Below, one piece after another: positions 17,354-25,874 of a stretch of 33,557 nucleotides of DNA (position 1 is its first letter; the number at the start of each line of letters is the position of its first letter). The stretch lies in NCBI RefSeq assembly GCF_000496835.1, contig NZ_KI543237.1, positions 294,782 to 328,338 of the forward strand. The letters are read 5' to 3'. The translations under genes were made by a program, and so were the position numbers. The DNA is from Thalassobacillus devorans MSP14. Its GTDB lineage: Bacteria > Bacillota > Bacilli > Bacillales > Halobacillaceae. The notes beneath the pieces were generated by a model. It was not told the DNA's origin, did not search any database, and saw nothing but the letters and a program-made list of their open reading frames with translations.

Positions 17354-18322
17354 TTACGCCCACCACATATCTGCCGGGGGTTCTTCGATATTGATGGCCT
17401 TCAAATTTTTCACAGCTTGTTTGAACCCCTCGTTAATCGACATGATCGGATCTTCGTGCTCAATCGAAATAACATGATCATATCCATAAGTTCGAAGCGC
17501 ACTTACAATATTAGACCATTCCTGGATGCCGTGTCCATAACCGACGGACCGGAAACTCCATGCTCTTGTTTGAACTTCTCCGTACGGCTGCATATCTGTA
17601 AGCCCATACAGGTTGACGTTTTCCTGATCGATATACGTATCTTTAGCATGGAAATGGTGGATTGCACCTGCTTTACCAAGTATTTTCACAGCCGCAACCG
17701 GGTCGATTCCCTGCCACCACAGGTGACTTGGATCAAGATTTGCGCCAACAGCATCACTTGTCTCTTCACGGAGCTTCAGCATTGTGTATGGCGTGTGAAC
17801 AAGGAAACCAGCGTGAAGTTCAAGGCCGATTTTCACGCCATGCTCTTCAGCAAACTTGCCTTGTTCCTTCCAATAAGGAATCAGCTTTTCTCTCCATTGC
17901 CATTCCAGGATATCGGAATATTCACCAGGCCATGGGGTTACCGGCCAGTTTGGCGTCTGATCTCCTTCAGCCCCTGCCGGTGTGCCTGAAAACGTATTGA
18001 CGACAGGTACGTCAAGCAGGTTTGCCAGTTTGACTGTTTTTATAAATATATTATGAGACTCTTTGGCAAATGCTTCATCTGGTGACAATGGATTTCCATG
18101 ACAGCTGAAGGCACTGATCGTCAAGCCGCGGGAGTGAACTTTATCAAGATATTCTTTTCGCTTGTCTTCACTTGCCAAAAGCTCATCCACATTACAATGT
18201 GCATTGCCTGGATAGCCGCCTGTACCAATTTCGACAGCTTTCAATCCAGCATCTTTCACATGATCCAGCATTGCTTCAAAACTCATATCAGAAAATAGCA
18301 CGGTAAATACGCCTAATTTCAT
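17354..18322 (-). CDS. Sugar phosphate isomerase/epimerase-like TIM-barrel enzyme
   Basis: A 322-residue xylose-isomerase-like TIM barrel (AP_endonuc_2 family, relatives IolE, IolI, YcjR). A complete divalent-metal site is visible: Glu168 in GLELH, Asp197 and His200 in LDPSHLWWQG, His225 in HFHAKD, and Glu288 in SIEHED. Family members carry out isomerisation, epimerisation, or beta-elimination on 3-keto sugars. The ATG at 18322 has GGAGG eight bases upstream; an ATG five codons earlier overlaps that site. It follows two Gfo/Idh dehydrogenases, with 19 bp to the preceding gene. I infer it acts on a keto-sugar made by those enzymes; the exact reaction is not decidable from sequence. Confidence 0.87.
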   Translation of the reverse strand: MKLGVFTVLFSDMSFEAMLDHVKDAGLKAVEIGTGGYPGNAHCNVDELLASEDKRKEYLDKVHSRGLTISAFSCHGNPLSPDEAFAKESHNIFIKTVKLANLLDVPVVNTFSGTPAGAEGDQTPNWPVTPWPGEYSDILEWQWREKLIPYWKEQGKFAEEHGVKIGLELHAGFLVHTPYTMLKLREETSDAVGANLDPSHLWWQGIDPVAAVKILGKAGAIHHFHAKDTYIDQENVNLYGLTDMQPYGEVQTRAWSFRSVGYGHGIQEWSNIVSALRTYGYDHVISIEHEDPIMSINEGFKQAVKNLKAINIEEPPADMWWA

Positions 18323-18341
18323 CGTACTCTCCTCCATCCTG

Positions 18342-19385
18342 TTACGTTAATTTAATACTTTCACCTTTTTCACTGCTTAAATAGATCGCTTCCATAAGTT
18401 CCGTAACCTTCAAGGCTTGTTCCGGTTCTACGACTAATTGCGCATCACCTGCACAGCTGTCGACAAAATTTTTCGCCTGCAAAATTCCCGGACTTAGTTC
18501 TTCTTTTGGAAGTTTTACGTTACTATCCCATACAGCCCCGTATTTTGCCTGATAGAGCTCGAAAGGATAGACATCCAGACCTCCGTCCACTCCTGAAATG
18601 CTTAAGGTTGTTTTATCTTCCTTAATATTGGCCGCCCATGAGGTTTCGAACTGCATCGACATGCCATTTTCAAATGTGATATAGGCAGTGACATGATCAT
18701 CGACATCAAATTTTTTATGATCAACTGGTCCCCAGTCATTGACCTGGCCCGGTATTTTGCTCAGCCGGTCATACGTTTTTCCAATCACTTCTACAGGTTT
18801 TGGATCATCGAGCAGCCAAAGCGAAAGATCAAGCAGATGACAGCCAAAATCGATCAGGCTGCCACCGCCCTGCAATTCTTTATTTGTAAAAACCCCCCAA
18901 CCCGGCACTTTGCGTCGTCGTAACGCCTGTACACGGGTCACTAAAGGATCACCAATCTCTCCATTGGCAATGACGGTCTTTGCCAGCCGGGCTTCGGATG
19001 TATAGCGATAATGGTAAGCAATGGATAAAAGCCGTTCATTTTTCTTAGCAGCTTCAACCATAGCCTTTCCTTCCTCTGTCGTCATCGCCATCGGCTTTTC
19101 ACACAAGACATGGACACCTGCTTCCAGCGCAGCTATCGAAATTTCCGCATGGAATTTATTCGGTGTACAGATGGACACTGCGTCGACATGTTCAAAAAGC
19201 GTACCATAGTCTTCAAACACTTGCGGGATTTCAAATTCTTCTGCCACTTGCCTGGCACGTGTTACGTTTACGTCCTGTATTGCTGTGATTTCTACTTGAT
19301 CAGATAGTGATTTAAAGGCCGGAATATGGCGCTGTGTAGCAATTCCTCCGACTCCGATGATTCCCATACGCAGCTTTGGCATCAT
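18342..19385 (-). CDS. Gfo/Idh/MocA-family sugar dehydrogenase (second of pair)
   Basis: A 347-residue NAD(P)-dependent oxidoreductase. The N-terminal Rossmann fold has GIIGVGGIA at 8-16. The family's CEKPMA motif lies at 95-100, with the catalytic Lys at 97. The substrate-side motif GGSLIDFGCHLLDL gives Asp179, His183 and Asp186. Family enzymes oxidise or reduce hydroxyls of sugars, inositols and glycosides, often at C3. The gene begins three bases after the stop of the preceding dehydrogenase, so the two are probably co-translated. The two proteins are clearly divergent paralogues, not a recent duplication, which suggests two different steps or a heteromer. Confidence 0.9.
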   Translation of the reverse strand: MMPKLRMGIIGVGGIATQRHIPAFKSLSDQVEITAIQDVNVTRARQVAEEFEIPQVFEDYGTLFEHVDAVSICTPNKFHAEISIAALEAGVHVLCEKPMAMTTEEGKAMVEAAKKNERLLSIAYHYRYTSEARLAKTVIANGEIGDPLVTRVQALRRRKVPGWGVFTNKELQGGGSLIDFGCHLLDLSLWLLDDPKPVEVIGKTYDRLSKIPGQVNDWGPVDHKKFDVDDHVTAYITFENGMSMQFETSWAANIKEDKTTLSISGVDGGLDVYPFELYQAKYGAVWDSNVKLPKEELSPGILQAKNFVDSCAGDAQLVVEPEQALKVTELMEAIYLSSEKGESIKLT

Positions 19386-19388
19386 GAA

Positions 19389-20420
19389 TCACTTCACTAA
19401 CCTGGTTATTTGTTTGGTTTCTCCGGATTCTACAGCAGCCAGGATAACCTCTAAAGAACGTTTGCCTTCTTCACCATCGATCAACGGTTTTTTGTCATAG
19501 ACGATAGAGTCGACAAAATGATCGATGACACCTGTATTTGTTTGTCCGCCTTCATCATTGGACTGGATTTGACCAAGTTCATATTTAACTACTTCCCCAT
19601 TGGTATATTGGACAATAAGGGAATAATCAGGATCGTCCTCCAGTCGAAGTGTCGCTTTCTCTCCATATATTACTGTGGAGTTATCTTCCTTGGAGTTATA
19701 TGCCCAGCTCGCGGTCAAGGTCCCCACAATGCCGGACTCGCTTCGCAGAATACAGACCGCATTATCATCGACGGTAACATTTTCTTTGGCATTATTTTCA
19801 ACAAAGCCGGCGACTTCGACGAACTCTTCGCCTAAAAGATAGCGCAGAAGATCAGCCTTATGTACACCTAAATCGCCCATCGCACCGATGAATGCTTCAT
19901 CTTTTTTGAAGAACCAGCTATCCGAACCATCGACACTCCATCCCTCAGGACCGCCATGACCAAATGTCGTCCGGAAGCTGTAGATCTTTCCTGCTTCACC
20001 AGCTTCAATCAATTTACGCGCACGCTCATGGGAAGAAACGAATCGCTGATTATGAGCGATCATCAATTTCTTTCCGTTACGTTCAGCAGCTTCGATCATG
20101 TTTTCGGCTTCTTCACGGGAAGTCGCCATCGGCTTTTCACACAGCACGTGACAGCCTGCGTTCAAAGCAGCGATCGATACGGGTGCATGTAAATAATTTG
20201 GCAGGCAGACACTGACTGCATCGATGTCCTCTTTTTCGAGCAGGTCTTCATAACTGGTGTAAGATTGTGCGCCGAATGCCTCACCCGTTACCATCGCCCG
20301 TTCCTCAACAATGTCACAGACTGCAGTAATTTCTATGTTTTGATTTGCTTCAAACTCAAGCAAATGACGATTTTGTGCAATACTTCCACAACCGATAATA
20401 GCTACTTTCAATTTTTCCAT
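19389..20420 (-). CDS. Gfo/Idh/MocA-family sugar dehydrogenase (first of pair)
   Basis: A 343-residue NAD(P)-dependent oxidoreductase. Rossmann motif VAIIGCGSIA lies at 6-15, CEKPMA at 94-99 (catalytic Lys96), and the active-site motif MGDLGVHKADLLRYLL gives Asp183, His187 and Asp190. The ATG at 20420 is chosen because GGGGAGG lies nine bases upstream; an ATG two codons earlier leaves only three bases. It sits between the ThuA-like gene (22 bp upstream) and the second dehydrogenase. A ThuA plus Gfo/Idh pair recalls thuAB of Sinorhizobium, involved in trehalose/3-keto-trehalose metabolism. The substrate remains unknown. Confidence 0.9.
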   Translation of the reverse strand: MEKLKVAIIGCGSIAQNRHLLEFEANQNIEITAVCDIVEERAMVTGEAFGAQSYTSYEDLLEKEDIDAVSVCLPNYLHAPVSIAALNAGCHVLCEKPMATSREEAENMIEAAERNGKKLMIAHNQRFVSSHERARKLIEAGEAGKIYSFRTTFGHGGPEGWSVDGSDSWFFKKDEAFIGAMGDLGVHKADLLRYLLGEEFVEVAGFVENNAKENVTVDDNAVCILRSESGIVGTLTASWAYNSKEDNSTVIYGEKATLRLEDDPDYSLIVQYTNGEVVKYELGQIQSNDEGGQTNTGVIDHFVDSIVYDKKPLIDGEEGKRSLEVILAAVESGETKQITRLVK

Positions 20421-20442
20421 TTGCATTGGCCTCCCCTGATTA

Positions 20443-21162
20443 TTACTTTTCAGAAATCGTTTCTAATGGTTTTGCATTGCCATATACATGTGTTGGAGTC
20501 CCTTCATTCTTGACCCAATTCACTCCGTTTTGAATGACTTTCTGGATTTCTTTATTATGATAAGTCGGATAAGTTTCATGACCAGGACGGAAGTAGAAAA
20601 TCTTACCGCGGCCACGACGGAAAGTTGCGCCGCTCCGGAATACTTCTCCACCTTCAAACCAGCTGACAAACAATAGTTCATCTGGTGTCGGGATGTCAAA
20701 GTGTTCCCCATACATTTCTTCTTTTTCCAGTTCAATATACTGTCCAAGACCTTCTGTAATTGGATGGCTTGGCTCTACCACCCATAATCGTTCTTTTTCA
20801 TCGGCTTCACGCCACTTCAAATCACAGGTCGTTCCCATTAATTTTTTGAAGACCTTTGAAAAATGAGCTGAGTGCAGCACAACCAGACCCATGCCTTCTA
20901 ATACGCGCTGCTTTACTTTTTCTGCAATTTCGTCTTTTACTTCTTCATGCGCTTTATGTCCCCACCATACAAGTACGTCAGTTTCAGCCAGCACTTCATC
21001 GGTCAGTCCATGTTCTTCTTCATCGAGGGTTGCTGTTTTTATATCGTGTCCTTGTTCCTTTAAAAACCCAGCAATCGCGCCGTGGATTCCTTCCGGATAG
21101 ATATCAGAAACCACTTGGTTTTCCTGTTCGTGGCGGTATTCATTCCATACTAAAACATTCAT
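20443..21162 (-). CDS. ThuA-like protein (trehalose-utilization domain)
   Basis: A 239-residue protein of the ThuA family, which has a class-I glutamine-amidotransferase-like fold without the amidase Cys-His-Glu triad. Visible family features are [11 protein letters not shown] at the N terminus, [11 protein letters not shown] near 62-72, [17 protein letters not shown] near 93-109, and [31 protein letters not shown] near 185-216. Several conserved His residues could form an active site. ThuA proteins occur with sugar dehydrogenases in trehalose and related disaccharide pathways; the reaction is still poorly defined. A palindromic operator lies between this gene and the LacI gene, so it can begin a separately controlled transcript. 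AAAGGAG precedes the ATG. Confidence 0.85.
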   Translation of the reverse strand: MNVLVWNEYRHEQENQVVSDIYPEGIHGAIAGFLKEQGHDIKTATLDEEEHGLTDEVLAETDVLVWWGHKAHEEVKDEIAEKVKQRVLEGMGLVVLHSAHFSKVFKKLMGTTCDLKWREADEKERLWVVEPSHPITEGLGQYIELEKEEMYGEHFDIPTPDELLFVSWFEGGEVFRSGATFRRGRGKIFYFRPGHETYPTYHNKEIQKVIQNGVNWVKNEGTPTHVYGNAKPLETISEK

Positions 21163-21189
21163 GACTACATCTCCTTTAAATTCTTAATG

Positions 21190-21201
21190 GCAAACGTTTG
21201 C
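21190..21201. promoter_or_regulatory. LacI-type operator before the ThuA gene
   Basis: GCAAACGTTTGC is a perfect 12-bp palindrome with the central CpG typical of LacI/GalR-family sites. It lies 28 bp before the ThuA-like start. The half-site ACGTTTGCA recurs twice before the binding-protein gene (25557-25574 and 25647-25664), so the adjacent LacI regulator probably binds all three. The sequence is also cre-like, so CcpA cannot be excluded. Confidence 0.72.
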
Positions 21202-21225
21202 ATTCTCTGATGCAATATCACAGAG

Positions 21226-22266
21226 TTATTTTTTATTTAACATCGTTTGTTCAGCTATACAAGACTCTCTTTCCACAATCACTGTCGGTACGATGACACT
21301 TTTCTTGAACACTTCGCCTCCACGAAGCAATTCGACCAGACAATCCGCCGATTCATAACCAAGCTGATAAGACTGTGTATCCACTGTCGTCAATGGAGGA
21401 TTCGCCAGCCTTGAAATAATCGTATTGTTGAAAGAAATAATGCTCATTTCCTCCGGGATCCGCACATTTTTTTCATGCAATGCAAGCATGACAGCTAACG
21501 CATTAAAATCATCGGTAACGATCAATGCTGTCGGAGGATGCTCTACCTCAAGCAGTTCCGAAACAATTTTCTTTGCGTCACCACTATCAAACTGGATATT
21601 TTTAAACAAATCTTCTGGCAGCTCAATGTCATGCGCTGCGATTGCCTGCCTGAAACCAGCCAAACGGGCAGTTGTCACTTCAAAATGGGAATCGCCACCG
21701 ATATAGCCGATTCGGTTATGTCCAAGACGGATGAGAAACTCCGCCACTTCTTTCGCAGCCTCGACATTATCGTTATCCACATAAGTAATATCATTGGAAT
21801 CTGCCGGCGGCTTCCCGATCATGACAAACGGAAAATCTCTTTCCCGCAAGTAAGGAACCACCTGATCATCTTCTTTAGAGTATAAAACAATCACACCATC
21901 GACACGTTTCCCTTGTACCATTTTAATGACATCACGAAATATCGCTTCCTCAGAATCACCGGTGGTAATGTTGATGCTGTAATCATGCTTATGACAGGAA
22001 GCACTGATACCACGCAATAACTCAGCGAAAAAGGGGTTGTCGAACGAGTGGCTGGAGGATTTTTTCATCACAATTCCAATCGTCTGCGTCGATTGCTGTA
22101 CCAGGACACGACCACTGAAATTCAGGTGATACCCCATGTCGTCCATTACCTTACGCACTTTCCGTTTCGTCTTTTCACTGATCCTCGGACTATCCGACAG
22201 GACACGTGATACTGTGGATGGCGCCACATTCGCCTGTTTCGCTACATCTTTAATTGTGACTGACAC
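21226..22266 (-). CDS. LacI-family transcriptional regulator of the sugar cluster
   Basis: A 346-residue LacI/GalR regulator. Residues 1-50 hold the helix-turn-helix (TIKDVAKQANVAPSTVSRVLS), followed by a hinge with an unusual NFSGRVLVQQST in place of the common NxxARxL motif. Residues 60-340 are a periplasmic-binding-protein-like sugar domain (TIGIVMK, RVDGVIVLYS, DNDNVEAAKEVAEFLIRLGHNRIGYIGG, TALIVTDDFNALAVM). The start is GTG with GAGGAG nine bases upstream. It lies 19 bp after the second permease and is likely co-transcribed with the transporter. Effector is probably the transported sugar or its first intermediate. Confidence 0.92.
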   Translation of the reverse strand: MSVTIKDVAKQANVAPSTVSRVLSDSPRISEKTKRKVRKVMDDMGYHLNFSGRVLVQQSTQTIGIVMKKSSSHSFDNPFFAELLRGISASCHKHDYSINITTGDSEEAIFRDVIKMVQGKRVDGVIVLYSKEDDQVVPYLRERDFPFVMIGKPPADSNDITYVDNDNVEAAKEVAEFLIRLGHNRIGYIGGDSHFEVTTARLAGFRQAIAAHDIELPEDLFKNIQFDSGDAKKIVSELLEVEHPPTALIVTDDFNALAVMLALHEKNVRIPEEMSIISFNNTIISRLANPPLTTVDTQSYQLGYESADCLVELLRGGEVFKKSVIVPTVIVERESCIAEQTMLNKK

Positions 22267-22285
22267 CTGGATCCACTCCTCATCT

Positions 22286-23107
22286 TTATTTTACAGCGCC
22301 CTCAGATACCCCATTGATGATCTGCTTCTGTGCGAAGAAATAACCGACGATGACAGGGATGATCGCGATGGTCAAACCAGCCAGTGCCAGGTGCCATTGC
22401 TTCGTATACTGACCAAAGAAATAAAACATCTTCAAAGGAATCGTCGCATTCGCTTCGCTTAGAACAAGCGATGGCAATAAGTAGTCATTCCAAATCCAGA
22501 TGACGTTCAGGATTGCGACTGTTACGGAAATCGGCTTCAATAATGGAAATATGATTTTCCAAAAAAGCTGAAAACGGTTGGCTCCATCGATGATGGCGGC
22601 TTCATCCAATGATTTGGAAACACCTGTCATGGCTCCGTGATATAAGAATATGGACAAGCTGCAGCCGAAGCCCAGATACATGAAAATCAGTCCAGCCGCA
22701 TTCAGCATTTCTGCCTGACCGAAAATAGAAATAAGCGGAATCATCACCGACTGGAACGGAATTAACATAGCTGCAACGAACACAAAGAACAACACTCCAC
22801 TAAGTTTGCTCTTATTACGAGCAAGTGCGTAACCAGCCATTGATGAAAATAAAACGATGATCCCGACACTGAGGCCCGTAATCAAAACAGAGTTGAATAA
22901 CGATTTTAAAAAGCTTAAGTCAATAAACGCCTGGACAAAGTTATCAAATTCCCATTCTGACGGGAACCCAAGAACCCCTTTGAATATATCCCGCTTCGTT
23001 TTAAAAGCATTTACAATCATTAAATAAAACGGTGCAATCCATAATAACCCCAAAATGATACCGAGAATTTCGATTGAGAATAAGCTTTTCTTTTCCTGGT
23101 TTTTCAT
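22286..23107 (-). CDS. Carbohydrate ABC transporter permease, MalG-type
   Basis: A 273-residue inner-membrane permease of the CUT1 sugar ABC family. Six hydrophobic segments are visible. The EAA loop EAAIIDGANRFQLFWKIIFP at 169-188 contacts the ATPase. The start codon overlaps the stop of the MalF-type permease as TAATG. Together with its partner and the lipoprotein it forms a sugar importer. No ATPase gene is present in the window, so a shared MsmX-type ATPase encoded elsewhere must energise it. Confidence 0.93.
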   Translation of the reverse strand: MKNQEKKSLFSIEILGIILGLLWIAPFYLMIVNAFKTKRDIFKGVLGFPSEWEFDNFVQAFIDLSFLKSLFNSVLITGLSVGIIVLFSSMAGYALARNKSKLSGVLFFVFVAAMLIPFQSVMIPLISIFGQAEMLNAAGLIFMYLGFGCSLSIFLYHGAMTGVSKSLDEAAIIDGANRFQLFWKIIFPLLKPISVTVAILNVIWIWNDYLLPSLVLSEANATIPLKMFYFFGQYTKQWHLALAGLTIAIIPVIVGYFFAQKQIINGVSEGAVK

Positions 23108-23967
23108 TACATCTCAACCTCTCGTTTCTTATTGTAGTAAACCTGCGTCAGTGCAACGACAGCGACAATCAGGAAAAAAATGACAGCCTTTGCCTGTGCA
23201 TAGGACATTTGATTATCTGAGAAAGCCGTCCGAACGATTTCCATCGCAACCATCTGGGTGGAGTTATAAGGACCGCCATTCGTCAAGGATAAGTTCTGGT
23301 CATAAATTTTGAATGACGTCGAAAGCGTCAAAAACATACTGATTGTGAAAGCCGGTGCCACAAGCGGAAATGTGATATTTTTGAAACGCTGAAAGCTGCT
23401 CGCTCCATCGATTTTAGCCGCCTCAATCAATTCTTTCGGAATGTTCTCTAAGTAAGCGATGTAAATGATCATGATATAGCCGGCCATCTGCCAGGCAGTC
23501 AAAATAACCAAGCCCCAGAACCCGGTCTCTGTCGTCGAAAGCCAGCCTTGCAGGGATTTGACACCCAGCAATTCACCGATGTCCCCGAACACACTGACAA
23601 AAATAAACTGCCAGATAAAACCGAGAATCAGACCGCCAATCAGGTTCGGCATGAAAAAGACTGTCCGTAACAGATTGTTGGATTTAATATTTCGCGTAAC
23701 AATCAAGGCAAGTGCGAGTCCAAAAAAATTCAATAGCAGTACGGATGCTACTGCAAACTTAACTGTGAACCAGATCGAATTCATAAACTCTTTTTCCTGA
23801 AACAAGTTGATGTAGTGTTCAAAACCGATAAACTTAGTAGCTGTGAGCCCATTCCAATCGGTAAACGAATAGACAAGCCCATATACGAACGGAATGACCA
23901 CCACGATTCCCAGGGCTAGAATAACCGGTGTAAGAAAAAGCCAAAAGGCCGGGCTGCGGTTTTGCAT
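23107..23967 (-). CDS. Carbohydrate ABC transporter permease, MalF-type
   Basis: A 286-residue CUT1-family sugar permease with six hydrophobic segments and the EAA loop EAAKIDGASSFQRFKNITFP near residues 182-201. I place the start at MQNRSPAFWLF because GGAGG lies nine bases upstream on the minus strand; the open frame extends 12 codons further without a better site. The long first helix and short N terminus fit the family. It is translationally coupled to the MalG-type partner. Confidence 0.92.
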   Translation of the reverse strand: MQNRSPAFWLFLTPVILALGIVVVIPFVYGLVYSFTDWNGLTATKFIGFEHYINLFQEKEFMNSIWFTVKFAVASVLLLNFFGLALALIVTRNIKSNNLLRTVFFMPNLIGGLILGFIWQFIFVSVFGDIGELLGVKSLQGWLSTTETGFWGLVILTAWQMAGYIMIIYIAYLENIPKELIEAAKIDGASSFQRFKNITFPLVAPAFTISMFLTLSTSFKIYDQNLSLTNGGPYNSTQMVAMEIVRTAFSDNQMSYAQAKAVIFFLIVAVVALTQVYYNKKREVEM

Positions 23968-24048
23968 CTGTTTTTTCCTCCAATACTGAGCACGATAAAC
24001 CATTTGTATACCGTTTTTTTGGTTTGCTTCTGATGTATAAATGAAAAC

Positions 24049-24093
24049 ATCTCAACCATCAGGCAGTAGGTTCTATCACCTGACAGAAGAGAT
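24049..24093 (-). terminator. Intergenic hairpin between binding protein and permeases
   Basis: A two-tier stem, ATCTC with GAGAT outside (24089-24093 with 24049-24053) and TCAGG with CCTGA inside (24079-24083 with 24059-24063), followed by GTTTTC on the minus strand. It lies in the 189-bp gap after the binding-protein gene. Such hairpins commonly cut transcription or stabilise the 3' end so that the binding protein is made in excess of the permeases. Confidence 0.5.
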
Positions 24094-24156
24094 ATTTTCA
24101 AATGTGATTAACAATGGAAAACTGAGTATCAGCTGTCTATGTCAGTAAAAATTAGC

Positions 24157-25458
24157 TTATTGACGCGATTCTTCCCAGTCTTTCCGTGCATTTTCTTCTA
24201 CCTGTTCCCATGTGATATCTCCACTTAGGTACTTCTGCATGTTGACAGCGAGACTTCCTTCTGTCCAATTTGTTGGCGCTCCCAGGAATACCCATCCCAA
24301 GGTGTCTCCTGCAGCTGCATATTCATAGATTTCTTTAGAAATTGGATCCGCAATTTTTTGATCTTCATAACCTTTGTAGGCAGGGATGAATTTGAATTCT
24401 TCAGTAACGAATTTCTTACCTTTTTCAGAAGTATACATCCAGTCTAAGAATTCTTTACTTTCTTTGACCACTTTATCTTCAGATTGTTTGTTGACAGCCC
24501 AGTACATTGGAACGCCTACAGGAATACTTCCTTCATAGCCTTCAACTGGAATCGGCATGAGACCTACATTATTCTTTGCCATCTCCTCGTCCATTTGAAG
24601 AATGGTATTGTATACCCAGTTCCCTTGCTGAATCATAGCTACTTTTCCTAAAGAGAACAATTCTTCAACCTGCTGAGAATAATCCAGACTAAGTGTCGGC
24701 TGTACGGAATATTCGTTTTGCAAATCAAGGAAACGCTTCATCTGATCTCCCATTGCGAATTTAACGGTATCTGCCTTGTAAGCTTCCATTACATCATGAT
24801 TGAATTCATCAGCAAGGAATGTATTGGCAAGGTGATTACCGATTACCCATGTTTCTTTAGCGGGCAGAGCGAACGGTGCCTGAATACCGAGTTCTTCTTT
24901 TTTACTTTCCAATGTTTCTGTTGCTTTCACTAAATCTTCATGTGTTTTAATGTCGTCCGGGTTGATGCCTGCTTCTTCGAAAATTTTCTTATTGTAAAGA
25001 ATGCCATACCCTTCCTGGTTGAATGGCAGGCCAAGGGTCTCCCCATTCTTTTTGACACTTGTTAGTGTACCTTCCAAAGCTGTTTTAGCAGCTTTTGTAT
25101 CCGACATATCTGCTAAGTATTTTTCATACGTTTCCACGTCGGATGGTCCGCCAATGTTAAAAATGTCAGGTTCTTCTCCTGAAGAGAAGGAAGTCTTCAA
25201 GGAAGACCCGTAATCATTTCCTCCGCCGACAGTTTTCACATTAATATTTACGTTAGGATTTTCTTCTTCATATTTCTTTGTCAGCGCTTCAAATTGTTCC
25301 TTGAATTCCACTTTGAATTGGAAAATATCAACGGTTACTTGATCTCCAGATCCCCCGTCCGAACCAGAATCCGAGCCTGCACCAAATGAACAGCCAGCCA
25401 ATGCGATACTGGATGCCAGTAATGCAGAAGCTACGCCATAAAGCTTTTTCTTCCTCAT
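24157..25458 (-). CDS. Sugar-binding lipoprotein of the ABC importer
   Basis: A 433-residue extracellular solute-binding protein (family 1). It has a lipoprotein signal peptide with MRKKK at the N terminus and lipobox LAGC, lipidated at Cys23. A Gly/Ser/Asp-rich linker follows, then the binding domain (VDIFQFKVEFKEQFEALTKKYEEENPNVNI). The ATG at 25458 has AAGGAG about eight bases upstream; an alternative GTG three codons earlier is less well placed. It is the first gene of the importer, anchored outside the membrane to capture an oligosaccharide or glycoside. The ligand cannot be read from the sequence. Confidence 0.93.
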   Translation of the reverse strand: MRKKKLYGVASALLASSIALAGCSFGAGSDSGSDGGSGDQVTVDIFQFKVEFKEQFEALTKKYEEENPNVNINVKTVGGGNDYGSSLKTSFSSGEEPDIFNIGGPSDVETYEKYLADMSDTKAAKTALEGTLTSVKKNGETLGLPFNQEGYGILYNKKIFEEAGINPDDIKTHEDLVKATETLESKKEELGIQAPFALPAKETWVIGNHLANTFLADEFNHDVMEAYKADTVKFAMGDQMKRFLDLQNEYSVQPTLSLDYSQQVEELFSLGKVAMIQQGNWVYNTILQMDEEMAKNNVGLMPIPVEGYEGSIPVGVPMYWAVNKQSEDKVVKESKEFLDWMYTSEKGKKFVTEEFKFIPAYKGYEDQKIADPISKEIYEYAAAGDTLGWVFLGAPTNWTEGSLAVNMQKYLSGDITWEQVEENARKDWEESRQ

Positions 25459-25556
25459 GTAAAACACTCCTTAAGATGGGATAGGATAGAATGAATGCGC
25501 TTCCATTATTCACAAAATATCACGCTTGTCCTGCTAGATTGATAGATAAAAACACC

Positions 25557-25574
25557 GGCGCATACGTTTGCATT
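25557..25574. promoter_or_regulatory. LacI-type operator, proximal to the binding-protein gene
   Basis: GCATACGTTTGC at 25560-25571 is a palindrome with one mismatch, about 100 bp before the binding-protein start. It shares ATACGTTTGCA with the distal site. Between the two, TGCAAACTGCTTGAATTGCA (25590-25609) has further TGCAA half-sites. Confidence 0.62.
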
Positions 25575-25646
25575 GGAATATGTAAAAAAATGCAAACTGC
25601 TTGAATTGCACTTAATAGTACCATAGAGCAAGGCTTGCGCAATTTT

Positions 25647-25664
25647 TGTGAATACGTTTGCACA
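25647..25664. promoter_or_regulatory. LacI-type operator, distal to the binding-protein gene
   Basis: TGTGAATACGTTTGCACA is an 18-bp near-palindrome (7 of 9 pairs) about 190 bp upstream of the binding-protein start. It lies 76 bp from the centre of the proximal site, close to seven helical turns, a spacing compatible with DNA looping around the promoter region. Confidence 0.62.
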
Positions 25665-25827
25665 AAATCATTAAACAAATCATATCACGCTATTTTATAA
25701 AATACAACCTTAATTTTCAGAAAGTTTACGGTTGATTCTATTTAACTATCCAAGGGTAATAATTGGAAGAATATTGGTGAATAAAATGTATTTCAACAGC
25801 CTTAACTTTACAGGATGCAGCTAAAAA

Positions 25828-25856
25828 TTAAAAAAACGCCCATAAGCTGGGCGTCT
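25828..25856 (-). terminator. Terminator of the bacterioferritin-like gene
   Basis: ACGCCCA and TGGGCGT arms with a short loop (25836-25842 with 25848-25854), followed on the minus strand by TTTTTTTAATTTTT. It lies 20 bp past the stop codon. Confidence 0.9.
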
Positions 25857-25874
25857 TTATGTTCTTATCGATTT

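Noticed and set aside
17327-17989. 220-codon plus-strand open frame over the isomerase-like gene
   Set aside because: Antisense to a TIM barrel with a full metal site; composition is that of a shadow frame.
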